Positions 32,500 to 45,856 of a stretch of DNA of 64,000 nucleotides are shown in pieces. Under the pieces are notes generated by a model. That model saw only the letters and a program-made list of their open reading frames with translations, ran no database searches and was not told where the DNA came from. The stretch is from Octodonta nipae (lineage: Eukaryota > Arthropoda > Insecta > Coleoptera > Chrysomelidae), in assembly GCA_034190945.1 (NCBI GenBank), contig CM067218.1, positions 160,749,270 through 160,813,269 of the forward strand, read 5' to 3'. Each line of letters opens with the position of its first letter. Within the stretch, counting starts at the first letter, position 1. The translations under genes and the position numbers were made by a program.

Positions 32500-33070
32500 C
32501 ATTGTTAGCTGTTAAGTTAATGTACCTTTTCAATTCAATGTGAAAATTATCAATATATTATGTGAAAAAAATCAATTTCAATACACTTATCAAATATACA
32601 AAAATTATCAACATAAAAAGTATTATTTAACATAAATTAACAGCAGGAGCATTGTATTTCTTTATATTTATGATGTAATACGGAAATAGTCATCGCTAAT
32701 TTTGTGTATTAAATTGAATTTATTGAGATTATACATACATTACAGTTTAAGGTGTATTAATATGTAAGTACTTATGTATCGTAGTTATTCATACTGCACC
32801 TTCATAGTTGGTTCATATATAAACTCAAATGCAAAAGAGTTCATTTCCTTCTGTTTGTGCACCAATTTTCTTGAGTTTTTATAATTGCTAATTGCCTCTA
32901 GTGTTTTTAATAAAAAGCGGATCAATTGTATCAAACGGTCCAAATTTTCTGTTAATACAGTTATTTCCCCATCTATACCATAATAGATTAAATTATTTGA
33001 TATATTTTCTAATAACTCAAATCAAGGCTTTTCATAATTTTCGATTTTTATTGACGTTTTTTTATTGACG
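32500..33070. other. AT-rich, no feature seen
   Basis: No coding frame, RNA gene or repeat unit recognised. Confidence 0.4.
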
Positions 33071-33339
33071 ATGTTGTTAGGTACCTACCCAGGAAGTAAA
33101 AAATGTAAACATTAAAAGGTGCTCAGTCTGTACAAATTAATTACCTACCAATCTAGTATATTTTTGAAGTCGGTGCCAAGCAAATCTAAAATCCTTCATT
33201 GCGTACTTATCTAGTAATTCATCAAACTTGATTGTTGCTTGGCACCGACTTGAAAAATATACTAGATTGGTAGGTAATTAATTTATACAGAATGAGCACC
33301 TTTTACATTTTTACTTCCTGGGTAGGTACCTTACAACAT
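33071..33339. mobile_element. 269-bp MITE with ~105-bp inverted repeats
   Basis: The left arm from ATGTTGTTAGGTACCTACCC and the right arm ending GGGTAGGTACCTTACAACAT are inverse copies over about 105 bp, through CTTCCTGGGTAGG and TTGCTTGGCACCGACTT. The loop is about 55 bp (33180-33235). There is no coding content. Confidence 0.8.
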
Positions 33340-33639
33340 TGAATGTGTTATTTATTTGGTAGAGTTGTATGTTGTTATAATTATTTTTAGCTTTTTAGTT
33401 ATAGGTAGAAGTCGGTTATATATTTTCAACTTTTTAGTTTTTTTTTTTGAACTCAGGTAGTTTTCATTTTTTAATTTTTATTTTGTATGTATAACCTTAA
33501 TAGACAGAACCAGGTAACATCGAAAGCCTCAACATTACACAATGATATTTTATCATTTAAATTGACAGGTAAATCTTTACCAATAAAATGTACTAGTACG
33601 CGTTGACTTAATAAGCCCAAAATATATTTATGCCTTATG

Positions 33640-34123
33640 GACTACGCCATGTAACCTTTTTTCAACTATTTTTGACAACCCTGTATAACTAGATAATTCC
33701 TCTACAACCTATGTACCAACCAGCCTGTACATACGACTGCCCAAGGACAAGCATACGTTTGTTAGCTGCCTTCTGTAAACTATAGGACGGAGTAGAATCC
33801 ATCCTATATTTACGGAGTCAAATCCGTCCTATATTCTATATTTCAACCATAGTATATAACTCCTTGTGGGCTACCCCATAAATTATTTCCTTTTTAACAT
33901 TTTATGTTATCGCCCTGTATAACATTAATTCCTCTCCACACTTTATGCAAATTCTATGGGCTATAAAAGAAATAATTTTTTAATCAAACTGTATAAATAT
34001 AATTCAACTCCAGCATATATTTTCAACCATCCTGTATATGATTTGCTTATGTCCACATCATAAAGCAGTTTTTTAATCCCCTATATAATTTTAATTTCAC
34101 ATTTTTTCAACATTTTTATACCC
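33640..34123 (+). repeat. ~100-bp tandem array, third locus
   Basis: Diverged units of the same family as 4453-5968: CCCTGTATAACTAGATAATTCC, CACCCTG-type and CATCCTGTATATG phrases spaced by about 80-110 bp. The array runs into the scaffold gap at 34124. Confidence 0.7.
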
Positions 34124-34223
34124 NNNNNNNNNNNNNNNNNNNNNNNNNNNNNNNNNNNNNNNNNNNNNNNNNNNNNNNNNNNNNNNNNNNNNNNNNNNNN
34201 NNNNNNNNNNNNNNNNNNNNNNN
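34124..34223. other. 100-base assembly gap
   Basis: One hundred N, a conventional fixed-size gap. It lies between two different repeat arrays, so the true distance and junction are unknown. Confidence 0.99.
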
Positions 34224-36495
34224 GGACGGAAGAGGTTGAAATTTGGTATCAATGTATAGTTTGGTGACCTGATCAGGAGTACATATCGTAAAAGAAAAAA
34301 ATTGATTTTAGGGGTACTTCTGGGGGGAAAAACTAAAAAATCGACCGTTCCCCCCCTGATCTCCGAAACTACTGAGCCTATAATTTTGAAAAAAGGAAAT
34401 ATAGAGCGTTGCTCGAACTTTACAGGAAAATTAAGGAGAAACCATTAATGTTAATTTTGGGGGGCAAATTATAGAATTAAATAAAAATTTAAAAAAAAAA
34501 TTTCAAACGCATCATGTAATATATCAAATGAAAGGTCTCATTCTGAGGAACACAAATATATTTTTTTCATATTTAAAAAAATTATTTAAAAAGATATTAC
34601 CGAAAATATACCAAAATTTATCCATTCCCCCCCTATCTCCGAAACTATAAAACGTAAAGTTTTGAAAAAAATAGATTTATAGGTTCTGACCTGAAGTTTA
34701 CTGGAAAAATAAGGAGAAACCTCTACTTTCAATTTTGGGGGCCAATTACAGAATTAAATGGAAATATAAATTAAAATTGTTTCTAACCCATCATGTTATA
34801 TATCAAATAAAAGGGCTCATTACGACGAACAAATATATTTTTTTCATATTTTTAAAATAAATAAATTAAAAGATATTAACAAAAATATAAAAAAATTTAC
34901 CCATCCCCCCTTATCTCCGAAACCACAGGCTGGAAAGTTTGAAAAAAAAAATGGAGGTATAGCCCCTCACCTGAACTTTACTGGAAAATTAAGGGGAAAC
35001 CCCTAATATTTATTTTGGGGGGCAAATTATAGAATTAAATGGAAAATTAAAATTAAAATTGTTTCTAACCCATCATGTTATATATCAAATGAAAGGGCTC
35101 ATTATGACGAAAACATATATCATATTTTTGAAGTAAATTAATTAAGAGATATTAACAAAAATATAAAAAATTTACCCAGCCGCCCCTATCTCCGAAACTA
35201 TAAGCTGGAAAATTTTTGAAAAAAATGGAGGTATAGCCCCTCACCTGAACTTTACTGGAAAAATAAGGAAAAACCCCTAATATTGTTTTTTGGGGGCAAA
35301 TTATAGAATTAAATGGAAAATATAAAATTAAAATTGTTTCTAACCCAGCATGTTATATTAAAATAAAAGGGCTCATGATGAAGAAAACAAATATATTTTT
35401 TCCATATTTATAAAATTAATTAATTAATAGATATTAACAAAAATATAAAAAAAATTACCCATTCCCCCCCTTATCTCCGAAACCATAAGCTGAAAAATTT
35501 TGAAAAACTGGAAGTATAGCCCCTCACCTGACCCCTAATATTCATTTGGGGTGCAAATTATAGAATTAAATGGAAAATAAAAAATTATAATTGTTTCTAA
35601 CGGGTCATGTAATATATCAAATCCCAGGGCTCGTTATGACGAATAGGTACAAATATATTTTGTAAATTTTTTAAAATGAATATTTTAAAATAATATTTTT
35701 AAAATATTCAAAAAAATATTTTAAATAAATTACCCATTCTCCCCGTTATTCCCCAAACTTTAAGACCTCATTTTTTTGTTTATAGGAAAAATATGAAAAA
35801 AAAACTAATTCTATTATTTGGCCTCCAATAATAGAATTAAACGGAAAATAAATTACTAGAAACCCCCATAGTAATTTTAGGGACAAATTATACAATTAAA
35901 TGGAAATAAATATTCAATTTCAAACGCATCATGTAATATATCAGATAAAAGGCTCATTATGTGAATTACAAATATATCATATTTTTAAATCATTTGTATA
36001 AAAGATATTAAAAATATTAAACATCGACTTAATTCCCACTTTAAAACTACACTATTTAAAATTTGAAAACTATATTTTATTTATATTTTTAAATAATTTG
36101 AATAACAGATTAATAATTTATAATTTAAACTTTGACCTATTTTGCCGGTTTTCTTCCAATCTACAGAGCCTCAAAAAGCATTTCTGAAAGTTTATTAGTA
36201 AAATAAAACTCTAATGTTACTTTTTGGGGGCCAAATTAGAAAATTAAATACATTAAATACATGTCTTGTGATAAAAATTAAGCGAATCCTAAAGCAGATA
36301 AAATAAAAAGTCTATGTGTGGAAAATCAAAGTGTATATTTTTTATAAATTTAAAACGCTTCCTTTAAAATATATAAGGGTAAGTATAAAGAAAATGCACT
36401 CAATCCCTGCTTGTCTGAAACTGGAATATTCGAATCTTGAAGGTGGTACGGAACCCTAAGTATGCGAGTCCAACTCGCACTTGACCAAATTATTT
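34224..36495 (+). repeat. ~277-bp tandem array, left inverted copy
   Basis: The phrase ATCTCCGAAAC, or a variant, occurs near 34359, 34635, 34913, 35188 and 35473, with a degenerate one near 35745: periods of about 275-285 bp. Units carry GGGGGCAAATTATAGAATTAAA, CATCATGT.ATATATCAAA and a C-run before ATCTCCG. The array ends at the inner side with CGGAACCCTAAGTATGCGAG and TCCAACTCGCACTTGACC (36449-36486), a phrase recurrent in insect repeats. Confidence 0.8.
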
Positions 36496-37992
36496 TAAAA
36501 AGCGATTTCGAAAAAGAACTAAAATGCTGATAATAACTATCAAATACCTAACATACAACAGAATAAGTACTAGTACAATTAATTACGCTGGGCGAGTATA
36601 AATTTTCTTTTATCAATAATTCTTTTCGTACAAATCTTATCGAACAAAGAGAGCATTTTGGCTTAACGCTTTTCCGACTCGACCTACATGGTAACTCTGA
36701 AGGTCTACTAGATACAAATTTATTGTTCTATGTAATGTACAAATTATTTACTTGTTCTCTGCTTCGAAAATGGTTTACTACACTTTAATACCTACAGTTG
36801 AGGATCAAATATTAATTTCATTTATATTCTATTATTCAGTGTAATACCTTAACACAACATTACATAAATTAAGGGTACCTTTAGTTCATACATTAAATAT
36901 AGTCATTATATTTTCTGGTAATCCTCTATTTGGGGAATCCTGAAACCAGAGTGTGGATAAGGAGGGTGTTGCCAAGGTATAGGCTAAATGCTGATTCATT
37001 CCGCCATTTTTTTTGCACCGATTTCCGGTTTACTTTAGGAAGGTGAGAACAGATGTTTATGTTTTGTCGCGGAGTTGCTAGATCCGACGATTTAAAGTAA
37101 ATCTCACGCTATCTATGCATTTTCCAACGTATTGATAGTGGGGGAATTTAAAATATTAAACTATGTACCCCAATTAGGTTACAGAAATTAGATTAATAAA
37201 ACTATTATCAATATTTATCTTTCTTTTAGAGAAGAGGCTATTTCAATTGAATTGGAAGTGACCTACCTCCACTATATAGTTCTTGTTTTACATTATGTCG
37301 ATAATCAGGGGGCGCCCTGTACTGCATAAGCACATGCTTTGGCGTTTAATTAATGGGACATCTTCCAAAAATCCTGACAAGTCGTTAACTAAAAAATTGT
37401 AATCCTCTCCATTCAATCGTTTAGGCAATACAAACATAACTCTTAAAAATAGTTGCCAATATAACAATTGTAAAATTTAATATTTCAAGTACCCCACACT
37501 TTTTACTCTGAATCGAATTATTCTGTTAATAACTTAAATTTTATTATATTTTTATTTTGAGGTAATTAATCATGATTGATTGATTGTTCGACTTTCTACT
37601 GCTCTAATATAAACTGTTGATAATTAAAAAGATTTTCTGCTTTTTACTTCGGTTTGCTACTAAAGCGTAATTTTGTAGTTTTTTTTATTTATAATTAAAA
37701 AGTTTACTTAATGTTTGCGTAACCTTTCCATTTCATTACAGCAAGTTCTACTACTGCCATCTAGTTGGCAGTAGTTAATAGACGAATATGTATTCAGGCA
37801 AGAACAGTGACAAAAAGACAACAAACCGGAAAATTCAACTTAAAGAATTGTATTGACATCGGCTCTTGACAAGTGTGCCAATTTTCAACTTAATTGGTCT
37901 TCTGTAAGTTGGTGAAAATTACGTTGAACGTTTCCAGTAAATAGATAAATACATACACATGAACCTAAAAAAAGCATATTAAAAAATAATTT
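36496..37992. other. 1.5-kb spacer between inverted arrays
   Basis: No coding frame is recognised. The part near 36950-37110 is less AT-rich than its surroundings and might be a promoter or 5' UTR of an unseen gene; that is a guess. Otherwise AT-rich. Confidence 0.4.
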
Positions 37993-38434
37993 GCTCAAGT
38001 GCGAGTTGGACTCGCATACTAAAAGTTCCGTACCACCTTCAAGATTCTAATATTCCAGTTTCAGACAAGCAGGGAATGAGTGCATTTTCTTATATTTACC
38101 CTAATATCTTTTAAAGGAAGCGTTTTAAATTATAAAAAATATACACTTTGATTTTCCACACATAGACTTTTTATTTTATCTGCCTCAGGATTCGCTTGAT
38201 TTTTATCAGAATACATAAGTATTTAATTTTCTAATTTGGCCCCCAAAAATTAACATTAGAGTTTTATTTTACTAATAAACTTTCAGAGAAGCCTTTCATA
38301 ATCTACTGTCTGAGTTTTGGGGCTCTATAGATTGGAAGATAAAGGGCAAAATTGGTCAAGTTTTAAATTATAAATTATTAAATCTGTTTAAAATACAAAT
38401 ATGATATATTGTATTCACATAATGAGCCTTTTAT

Positions 38435-38575
<141 letters not shown>

Positions 38576-38576
38576 T

Positions 38577-39345
38577 TTAATTATCTGGGATAAGCCAGCT
38601 TTCGGAACAAATTTTTTCCTTCTTCAGTTCAAAATGGAAGTTACATAAAATTAACAGTAAGTATTAGATTTAAATTAATTACAACTTACGATATGTGAGG
38701 TTTTGTTGTTGAAACTGGCAGAATCCAGAGGATAAAGGGGAGCATATCTTACGAATTCATATTAATAATATATATAAGAAATTATAAAGCTATCATAATG
38801 TTAGACGTATTTTACTGACATTATAATGATTTAAAGTCAGTTGATAATTAAACTATAGTGAGTTGCAAAAGATAGATACCGGAATGCAAGATGTTGAAAA
38901 CATAAAAATTTGTTAATGAAAATTATTTGCTTATTAGATTACTCCAAATTTTACAGAAAAATAAATTTAGTAATTAGTTATGCTTAATCCGCTGTTAAGG
39001 ATAATAAATTGTTTAATGAGACATTCTGTGAAATTTGGCTTTCTTTGTCTAATAGGCCACAATAGATAATATTTAATTTTTGCAAATCGGTTCTCTTGTT
39101 TATGCTATTGGATTGGTTGTTAGTGTGAACCATCTCTAGAAAGTTTCGTTTAAAAATGTTTTTTTCTTGTTCTAAGATGCTTACGTTATCAAAATCTAAT
39201 AATTTAAATCTAATATTACTTACTGTTAATTTTATGTAGCTTCCATTTTGAACTGAAGAAGGAATAAATTTGTTCCGAAAGCTTTTCGAAAGAAATAAAG
39301 AGTATTTCATTTACACCCATTGGCTGCTATCCCAGTTAATTAACT
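38577..39345. mobile_element. Penelope-like fragment, head-to-head halves
   Basis: About 105 bp at 38590-38690 (GCTTTCGGAACAAATTTTTT, CCTTCTTCAGTTCAAAATGG and on to AAAATTAACAGTAAGTA) recur in inverse at 39190-39295. The minus-strand frame 38984-39310 encodes a Penelope-type tail (next entry). Inverted partial copies are common for Penelope-like elements. It is inserted into the right-hand 277-bp array. Confidence 0.6.
38984..39310 (-). pseudogene. Penelope-like ORF C-terminal fragment
   Basis: Of 108 codons, the part FKRNFLEMVHTNNQSNSINK followed by RTDLQKLNIIYCGLL fits the C-terminal end of Penelope-like proteins, where R.FLE...I....NS.N..TD...L...Y...L follows the GIY-YIG endonuclease. 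The RT and GIY-YIG motifs themselves are absent. The first part (up to about residue 50) overlaps the inverted repeat and is not recognisable as Penelope protein. Confidence 0.6.
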
Positions 39346-40496
39346 TTTATAGTTTAATTCATCCGTTACATCACCTATATTTCTATTCCTCATAATGAGC
39401 CCTTTCATTTGATGTACTGCATGATGCGTTAAAAAATATGTTTTTATTTTCTGTTTACTTTTATAATTTGGCCCCCAATATTATTATTATATTTTTCCTC
39501 TATACAAAAATTTAGGTCTTATAGTTTGGGGAATAACGGGGGAATGGGTAATTTTTTTAAATATTTTTTTAATATATTTTAAATTATTCACTTTAAAAAA
39601 ATAAAAAAATATATTTGTATTGGTCATCATGAGCCCTGTGATTTGATATATAACATGATCCGTTAGAAACTATTATAATTTTTTATTTTCTATTTAATTC
39701 TATAATTTCTCCCCCCAAAATAAATATTAGGGGTTTCTTCTTATTTTTCCAGTAAAGTTCAAGTAAGGGGCTATACCTCCATTTTTTGTAAATTTTCCAG
39801 CTCATGGTTTCGGTGATGGGGGGGGAGAATGGGTAAAATTTTTGTTAATATCTTTTAATTAATTTATTTTAAAAATATGAAAAAAATATATTTGTTTTCG
39901 TCATAATGAGCCCTTTCATTTGATATATAACATGATGGGTTAGAAACAATTAATTCTGTAATTTGCCCCCCCCCAATATTAAAAGTAGAGGTTTCTCCTT
40001 ATTTTTCCAGTAAACTTCAGGTTAGACTCTAATTTTTTTCAAAACTTGACGTTTATAGTTTCGGGGAATGGGTATTTTGGTATGTTTTCGTAAATGCCTT
40101 TTTAACTATTTTTTAATATGAAAAAAATATATTTGTGTTCCTCAGAACGGGACCGTTCATTTGATGTATTACATGATGCGTTTGAAATTTTTTTTATTTT
40201 TAATTTTCATTTAATTCTATAATTTGCCCCTCAAAATTAATATTAATGGTTTTTCCTTATTTTTCCTGTAAAGTTCGGGCAACGTTCTATATTTCCTATT
40301 TAAGTACCCCTAAAATCAAAATTTCTTCATTTACGATATGAACTCCTGATCGGGTCACCAAACTATACATTGATACCAAATTTCAACCTCTTCCGTCCAG
40401 TAGTTTAGGAGAAAATTGCTGTGATGTGACAGAGGCAGAAATCCGGAGTGATATTATAAGGGTATCCGTATATTGTATATATGGAACCCTAAAAAC

Positions 40497-41639
40497 AGTT
40501 TTATTTGAGCTCTTTTATCTTTTAAGGACATAAAAAATACATATACATATACGTTTTAGGACCCATCATAATAGTGACTTTTGGGCTTATTTTAATAAGT
40601 TCTATACACACCAGAAGTTTGGAACCCTATTTTCAAATAGAAAGAAATATTTACATTCGATATGTTCGAAATGTTCTCCCTATAGAACTATAGGGCGAGT
40701 GTGAGTCTCACTCACGGACTCAAAGTGAAAAACGACTCTTTCATATAGACGTTTCCATTTCCTAACTGCTGGAGGTTTTTGACGGCTAAATAGAAGGAAA
40801 CTGGCAATAAATCTTTCTTCCTTACCCTGGTGTGGCTTCCTGGAATTTGATATACATAATACATATGGCCAAATTTTCGCTCGAGATACCCAATTTAATA
40901 TTATATTAGTTAGGCCTTACACAGATATTGTTTGTACATAATAACTATATACAAGTGAGGTGAAAGGGAACTTTCGTATATATTTAGGTTTCCCAAACCG
41001 GAAGAACTTCTGAGTGAAGTTTGGAAAGTTTCGAAACTCCCAAACCGTGACGAACCTCATTCGAATAAAATGTACGTGTAGGCTTGAAATCTTCTGATAT
41101 ATTCAAATAAAACTTTCCTTTTCACTAATGGTTATAAGTTTGCGGAAGAGAGAATACAAAATAAAGTTCAGATTGCTCTATACATTTGTCAGGAGAAACG
41201 ACAAATTTAGATGAAAAATTTGAACACATAATAAAATAATAAACTAAATATATGGTTCTTTCGAGGTTATAATTCACAGTGCGTAATTTTTTTTGTACAA
41301 TGTCGTCACTTTGATGAGTCGATAACACCACCTATACTACGAGCCTGATCTATTTCAGCAGACTGTGATAGTTATATTTTTGTCAGTTTATGACACTGAC
41401 AATATGTACCTTGTGTTGTTATTTTCAAAAATGGGAACACTTGAGGCAGAACTTCTATTCCATGTACACAAATATAACAAGTTAAATAGTTTTCTTCTAT
41501 TCTTGAGAAAACAGGGAGAAATTCAACAAACTGCTTACTTAATAGAGCCTTGATAATTACCTTGGCGCTTTCAAACTCAATTAGTTTTTTTTTAATGAAA
41601 CCATGTTTCTTGACTTTGAAAATCAAAACAGAGGAACCT
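40497..41639. other. stretch without recognisable gene
   Basis: Open frames at 41125-41331 and 41365-41626 overlap on both strands and resemble nothing I know. No repeat array seen. Confidence 0.4.
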
Positions 41640-41815
41640 TCAGGGTCTATTTAAGATCCAGTCGATCCACAGTAATTAGAAATGGTAGATCTTCTCATAC
41701 TCTCATACCCACTTATGTTCTAAAAATAAATACTGTAGCCCCTGGAGTTTTTTCAAAATTTCAGTTGATCCTATAGAAATTTTAAAATGCATATTAACTC
41801 ACTGGATGACCTGTA
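41640..41815 (+). repeat. fragment related to the arms of the 60-63 kb inverted repeat
   Basis: AAATAAATACTGTAGCCCC, AAAATTTCAGT.GATCCTAT and ACTCACTGGATGACC match the left arm near 60468-60570. It ends exactly where the Penelope-like fragment begins, so the repeat may be a non-coding part of such an element. Confidence 0.6.
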
Positions 41816-42600
41816 ATGAAATCTTTGGCTCTTAGAGCCATTCGCTTAACAGATATTCACAATAGACGAAACGAACTTAATCTTCAACAAATCCTTCGAC
41901 AAATCGGTTATCATCCGGACCACATTGTACGTATAATTTGTCAATCTCAACAACTCCCGAATACATCAACCCCGCCAGAAACAGACCAACAACACCAGAA
42001 TGCCTTTCTTCCGTACATTCGAGGAATCACTGACAAAATAGCCCGGGTGTTACTTATACTGACATCAGATAAAGACAGTCTTCAACACCACCCAACACTC
42101 AAACTATAGCCAACTTAACCAGGAACCCTAAAGATAAAGTACCTAACGAGGATCGAGGAGTTTACGAAATTACTTGTCGCGATTACCCACAAACCTAGAT
42201 CGGTCGTACCAACAGGCGCGTCAACCATTGAAAATATGAACACTCTCAGTTCGTCAAAAAGATCCGACTTAAACTCTGGCGCATCATCATATCCAAACAG
42301 GGCACTCTATCCATTTCGAGAACAGTAGAAATATTATATCTCCAGTCCACTATTTACGAAGCTATAGAAATAGAAAGACGACCACTCTGCCACTCTGTCT
42401 AAACCGACGCGATGACAGTTGTCGCCTTCCTGCAGTATGGACCTCCGTAATTGACAGATTAAACAAAGCAGACACGCCTACCAACACCTAACCAATCAAC
42501 CCACAGCTCCTTCATCACGTGACTTCCCCTTCTAATCGACCTATATCTAAAAATAACATGTGGAAAATCCAATATTCTATACAATGTATGAAATAAATAC
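41816..42600 (+). pseudogene. Penelope-like element, C-terminal region with GIY-YIG remnant
   Basis: The first frame (41816-42109) gives the linker between RT and endonuclease, with the typical FLPYIRGITDKIARVL. A GIY-YIG-like part follows as VPNEDRGVYEITCRDYPQT, stop, IGRTNRRVNH. Then come EAIEIERRP and, in another frame, NRRDDSCRLPAVWTSVIDRL, which are common in Penelope tails. At least two stops and one shift. RT is absent, so it is 5'-truncated at 41815. Confidence 0.75.
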
Positions 42601-43498
42601 CAATTAATTAACTAAAATTTCAAATGACAATTACTTCTTTAAGTTTGATGAAACATCCTGTATTTTTGTCATCAACAGTGGTAGAATTTTATTCTCCATG
42701 CGACAGTATAACATTTCCCTATACCTAACTATTCAGGTTCCCATCAAAAACGCACATTCATAGAATACAGACGAATTTTAACTTACTTTATATTTAACTT
42801 ATATTTAAGATAGCTATGAGAATTTGACAGTTTTTTAAATAGTTTTCTACATATTAAGCAATTTTTTTTCCAGGAAAAAAATGACAAGTTTGACGCCAAA
42901 ATATTTTATTAAAATTAGTTGCTGGGTAATTCATGAAGTTAATGATGGGTTTAAAATAATAATATCGGCTCATAATAAATGTTCGATATGTCGTCTGTCT
43001 GACTCTAAACATAAATGTATCCTTTAAAACTTTTAGCAACATTTGACAAATATATTAAATAGTGGAAAGAATGCAAAATTTATTTATCCTCTGCCTGCAA
43101 TTCAATTAAATATTATTCGTATCAGGAAAATATAAAAAATATATAAAATTTTCCCATAAAATCATTATGATTACCTTGAGCATTAATTTCCATGAAACTA
43201 CCGGGTAATCAGATTTCTCGTTGCTAAAGAGGTAACCTCTGAATTATAAAATAAGCAGAAATTAAATTATCTTAATTACGGCGGGGTTTTCGTTTACCGC
43301 AACTACTAAAATATCCGGAAGGAAGTGAGAAATCGTTGTATTATGTGCATGATGTGAATTAAATACGACCTTTTAAACGGCCGCTGAGTTATAGTAAGGT
43401 TTTACTTCAGGTATTTTAATTTGATTAACTTATTAACGCCTCATTAATTTCTGTTAAAATATTATGAAAAATTGTTTATATTAGTTTAAACTAATATA
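42601..43498. other. AT-rich, no feature seen
   Basis: No protein or RNA gene recognised. It ends in a TA dinucleotide that may be the target base pair of the next element. Confidence 0.45.
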
Positions 43499-45729
43499 CA
43501 GACTGAGTTTTTTTTGATGATCAGTATGGGGATCTCGGAAACTAGCGGAGACAGAGCAATGGTTAATTTGGGAAAGATTTGCAGTTTTACTGGCCCAATT
43601 TAATGACACTTTCGGATTTTTGTAAAAGCTCATGGCATACTAGATATTTTGAAAAAACGAAATTCTGTCGATTTAGTCAAATCTCTCTAGCTCCTTTGTT
43701 TTTGATTTTATAAAAACAGTGTAAATATCAAAATTGATGGGAATTGTATCCCGAATATGATTGTCAGGTCCTCGTTTGCGTGACAACTCTCGTTTTCGAG
43801 TTATGACACAAACTTATCTTTTTTTGGAATGGAAACCATAGTTGGCTATGACCTCAAAAAATCGGACATTTTTAGACCTATTCAACGATATACTCGATAT
43901 AGTTATTCATAAAAATAACGGAGTTATGGATGCTTTTCTCTCTTATTTTCACTTTTAACGCAGTTAGCCATGAAATAGACTGATTTATTAATAACTATTC
44001 CAAAAAACATTGCACGATTTTTTTATTAGGTATATCAGATATAACGAAAAAACTAAATAAGTAGGTACTTACTAAAAGCTTAAGAAATTAAAGTACATAA
44101 TAATGGTTACAATTTATGTTCGAAAAGTCCACCATTGTTATTTAAACAAACATTGCATCTTTTTAAGATTGACATTACCGCTTTCCTCACAGACCGCCTA
44201 ACAATTTCTTCAATTGCTTGTAATACCGCCTCCCTTCGGTGACCAACTGTCTCATACTTTCTTTTGTATACTGTGTTTTTTAGCGCACCCCATAAATAGA
44301 AGTCTATAACTGCCAAATCGGGAGACCGGGGTGGCCATTCGCGTGGGCCATTTCTTCCTATCCAAGAGTTTGGATAGATATTATCTAAGTGTTGTCTTAC
44401 TAATAACGATTTATGAGCAGGTACTCCATCATGTTGGAACCACTCAATTTCTAAACGAGTTCTTAAATTCAAATTATGCAACATGTCTTGAAAACTGTAT
44501 TGCAAGAAATGCAAGTAGCGCTTCTCAGTAAATGATTCGTCGTAGATAAAAGGCCCCAGAATAGTAGACCCTATGATACCACACCAAACATTAAAACCAA
44601 ATTTTATCTGGGGTCGTCTTTGTTCTACATGGAAAGGGTTTTCTTTAGCCTAGATATGCTCATTGTGTCTATTGAACATACCGCAGTTAGTAAATCTAGT
44701 TTCATCTGACCATAACACCTTTAATGGAAACTGTGGATTGTCAAGGCACATGTCTGTAAACCATGTACAAAACAAAATACGTCGATGTTCGTCACCAGCA
44801 TGCAAAGTTTGAGAAACTGAAAGTTTGTACGGGTGGAACTTGTGCGCTTTCAGTACCTTAACTACAGTTCGTTGAGATGTGCCAGCTTCTGCCGCAATCT
44901 CACGAGTTGATGTAGATAGATTTTGATTTACTATTAACAAAAAATTTATTTGTGCTGTTTCGTTAGTTTGATTACGTTCCTTTGATGATTTAGTAAAAGA
45001 TACATATCTGCGTAAACTATCGTAAAGCCTCTTAAATGTACATAGAGCAGGTTGACGACGATTAAAATATCTACGAAAGTATTCCTCAGCTGCACGAACT
45101 TAATTTTTATGGCATATGATATAACATTCCACCATATTCAGTTTTTCTTGGTTAGAATATTCCATTTTATCACGAAAACTTGTCAATATCGACTGTCAGT
45201 TCAGCACTACTAATGGAATTACTCTCAAATGAGGAAACGTCAAAGTGAAAACAATCTTTTTCATTGCTACCTACGTTAAAAGTGAAAATAAGAGAGAAAA
45301 GCATCCATAACTCCGTTATTTTTATGATTAATTATATCGAGTATTATATCGTTGAAAAGCTCTAAAAATGTCCGATTTTTTGAGGTCATAGCCAACTATG
45401 GTTTCTATTCAAAAAACATAAGTTTGTGTCAGATCTGGAAAGCGAGAGCTGTCGCGCAAACGAGGACATGACAATCATATTCGGGATACAATTCCCTTCA
45501 ATTTTGATATTTACACTTTTTTTATAAAATCAAAAACCAAGGAGCTAGAGGGATTTGACTAAATCGACAGAATTTCGTTTTTTTCAAAATATCTTGTAAG
45601 CCATGACTTTTTACAAAAATCCGAAAGTGTCATTAAATTAAAACTGCAAATCTTTCCCAACTTAACCATTGTTCTATCTCAGCTAGTTTCCGAGATCCCA
45701 TACTAATCATCAAAAAAAAAAACACCCTG
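43499..45729 (-). mobile_element. mariner-like DNA transposon with 460-bp terminal inverted repeats
   Basis: The left end CAGACTGAGTTTTTTTTGATG and right end (opposite strand) CAGGGTGTTTTTTTTTTTGA begin inverted repeats at 43499-43960 and 45274-45729, alike over about 460 bp with scattered changes. A TA lies directly left of the element; on the right a TA lies two bases out. One transposase gene sits inside on the minus strand. The long inverted repeats and the TA-rich target fit the Tc1/mariner superfamily. Confidence 0.88.
44107..45165 (-). pseudogene. mariner-like transposase, full length with two stops
   Basis: About 352 codons from the ATG at 45165, all in one frame, interrupted by a TAA after MVECYIICHKN and a TAG after FNRHNEHI, where Trp is usual in relatives. 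N-terminal helix-turn-helix parts: MEYSNQEKLNMVECYI and TREIAAEAGTSQRTV. Catalytic acids: VLWSDETRF, WFQHDGVPAH and WPPRSPDL; by my count 36 residues separate the second and third Asp. DFYLWGALKNTVY follows. It cuts and joins DNA at the inverted repeats. Only two nonsense changes make it the best-preserved transposase here. Confidence 0.9.
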
Positions 45730-45856
45730 CATAACTAAATAAGAAGAAACCTGATACAATACTTTTATAGAGTTATTTGTATATGAGTAATCTATATATG
45801 GATATTTAAAAAGAAAATAAGCAACAGTTTATACAAACAAGCTTTGTAAGTCTTAC

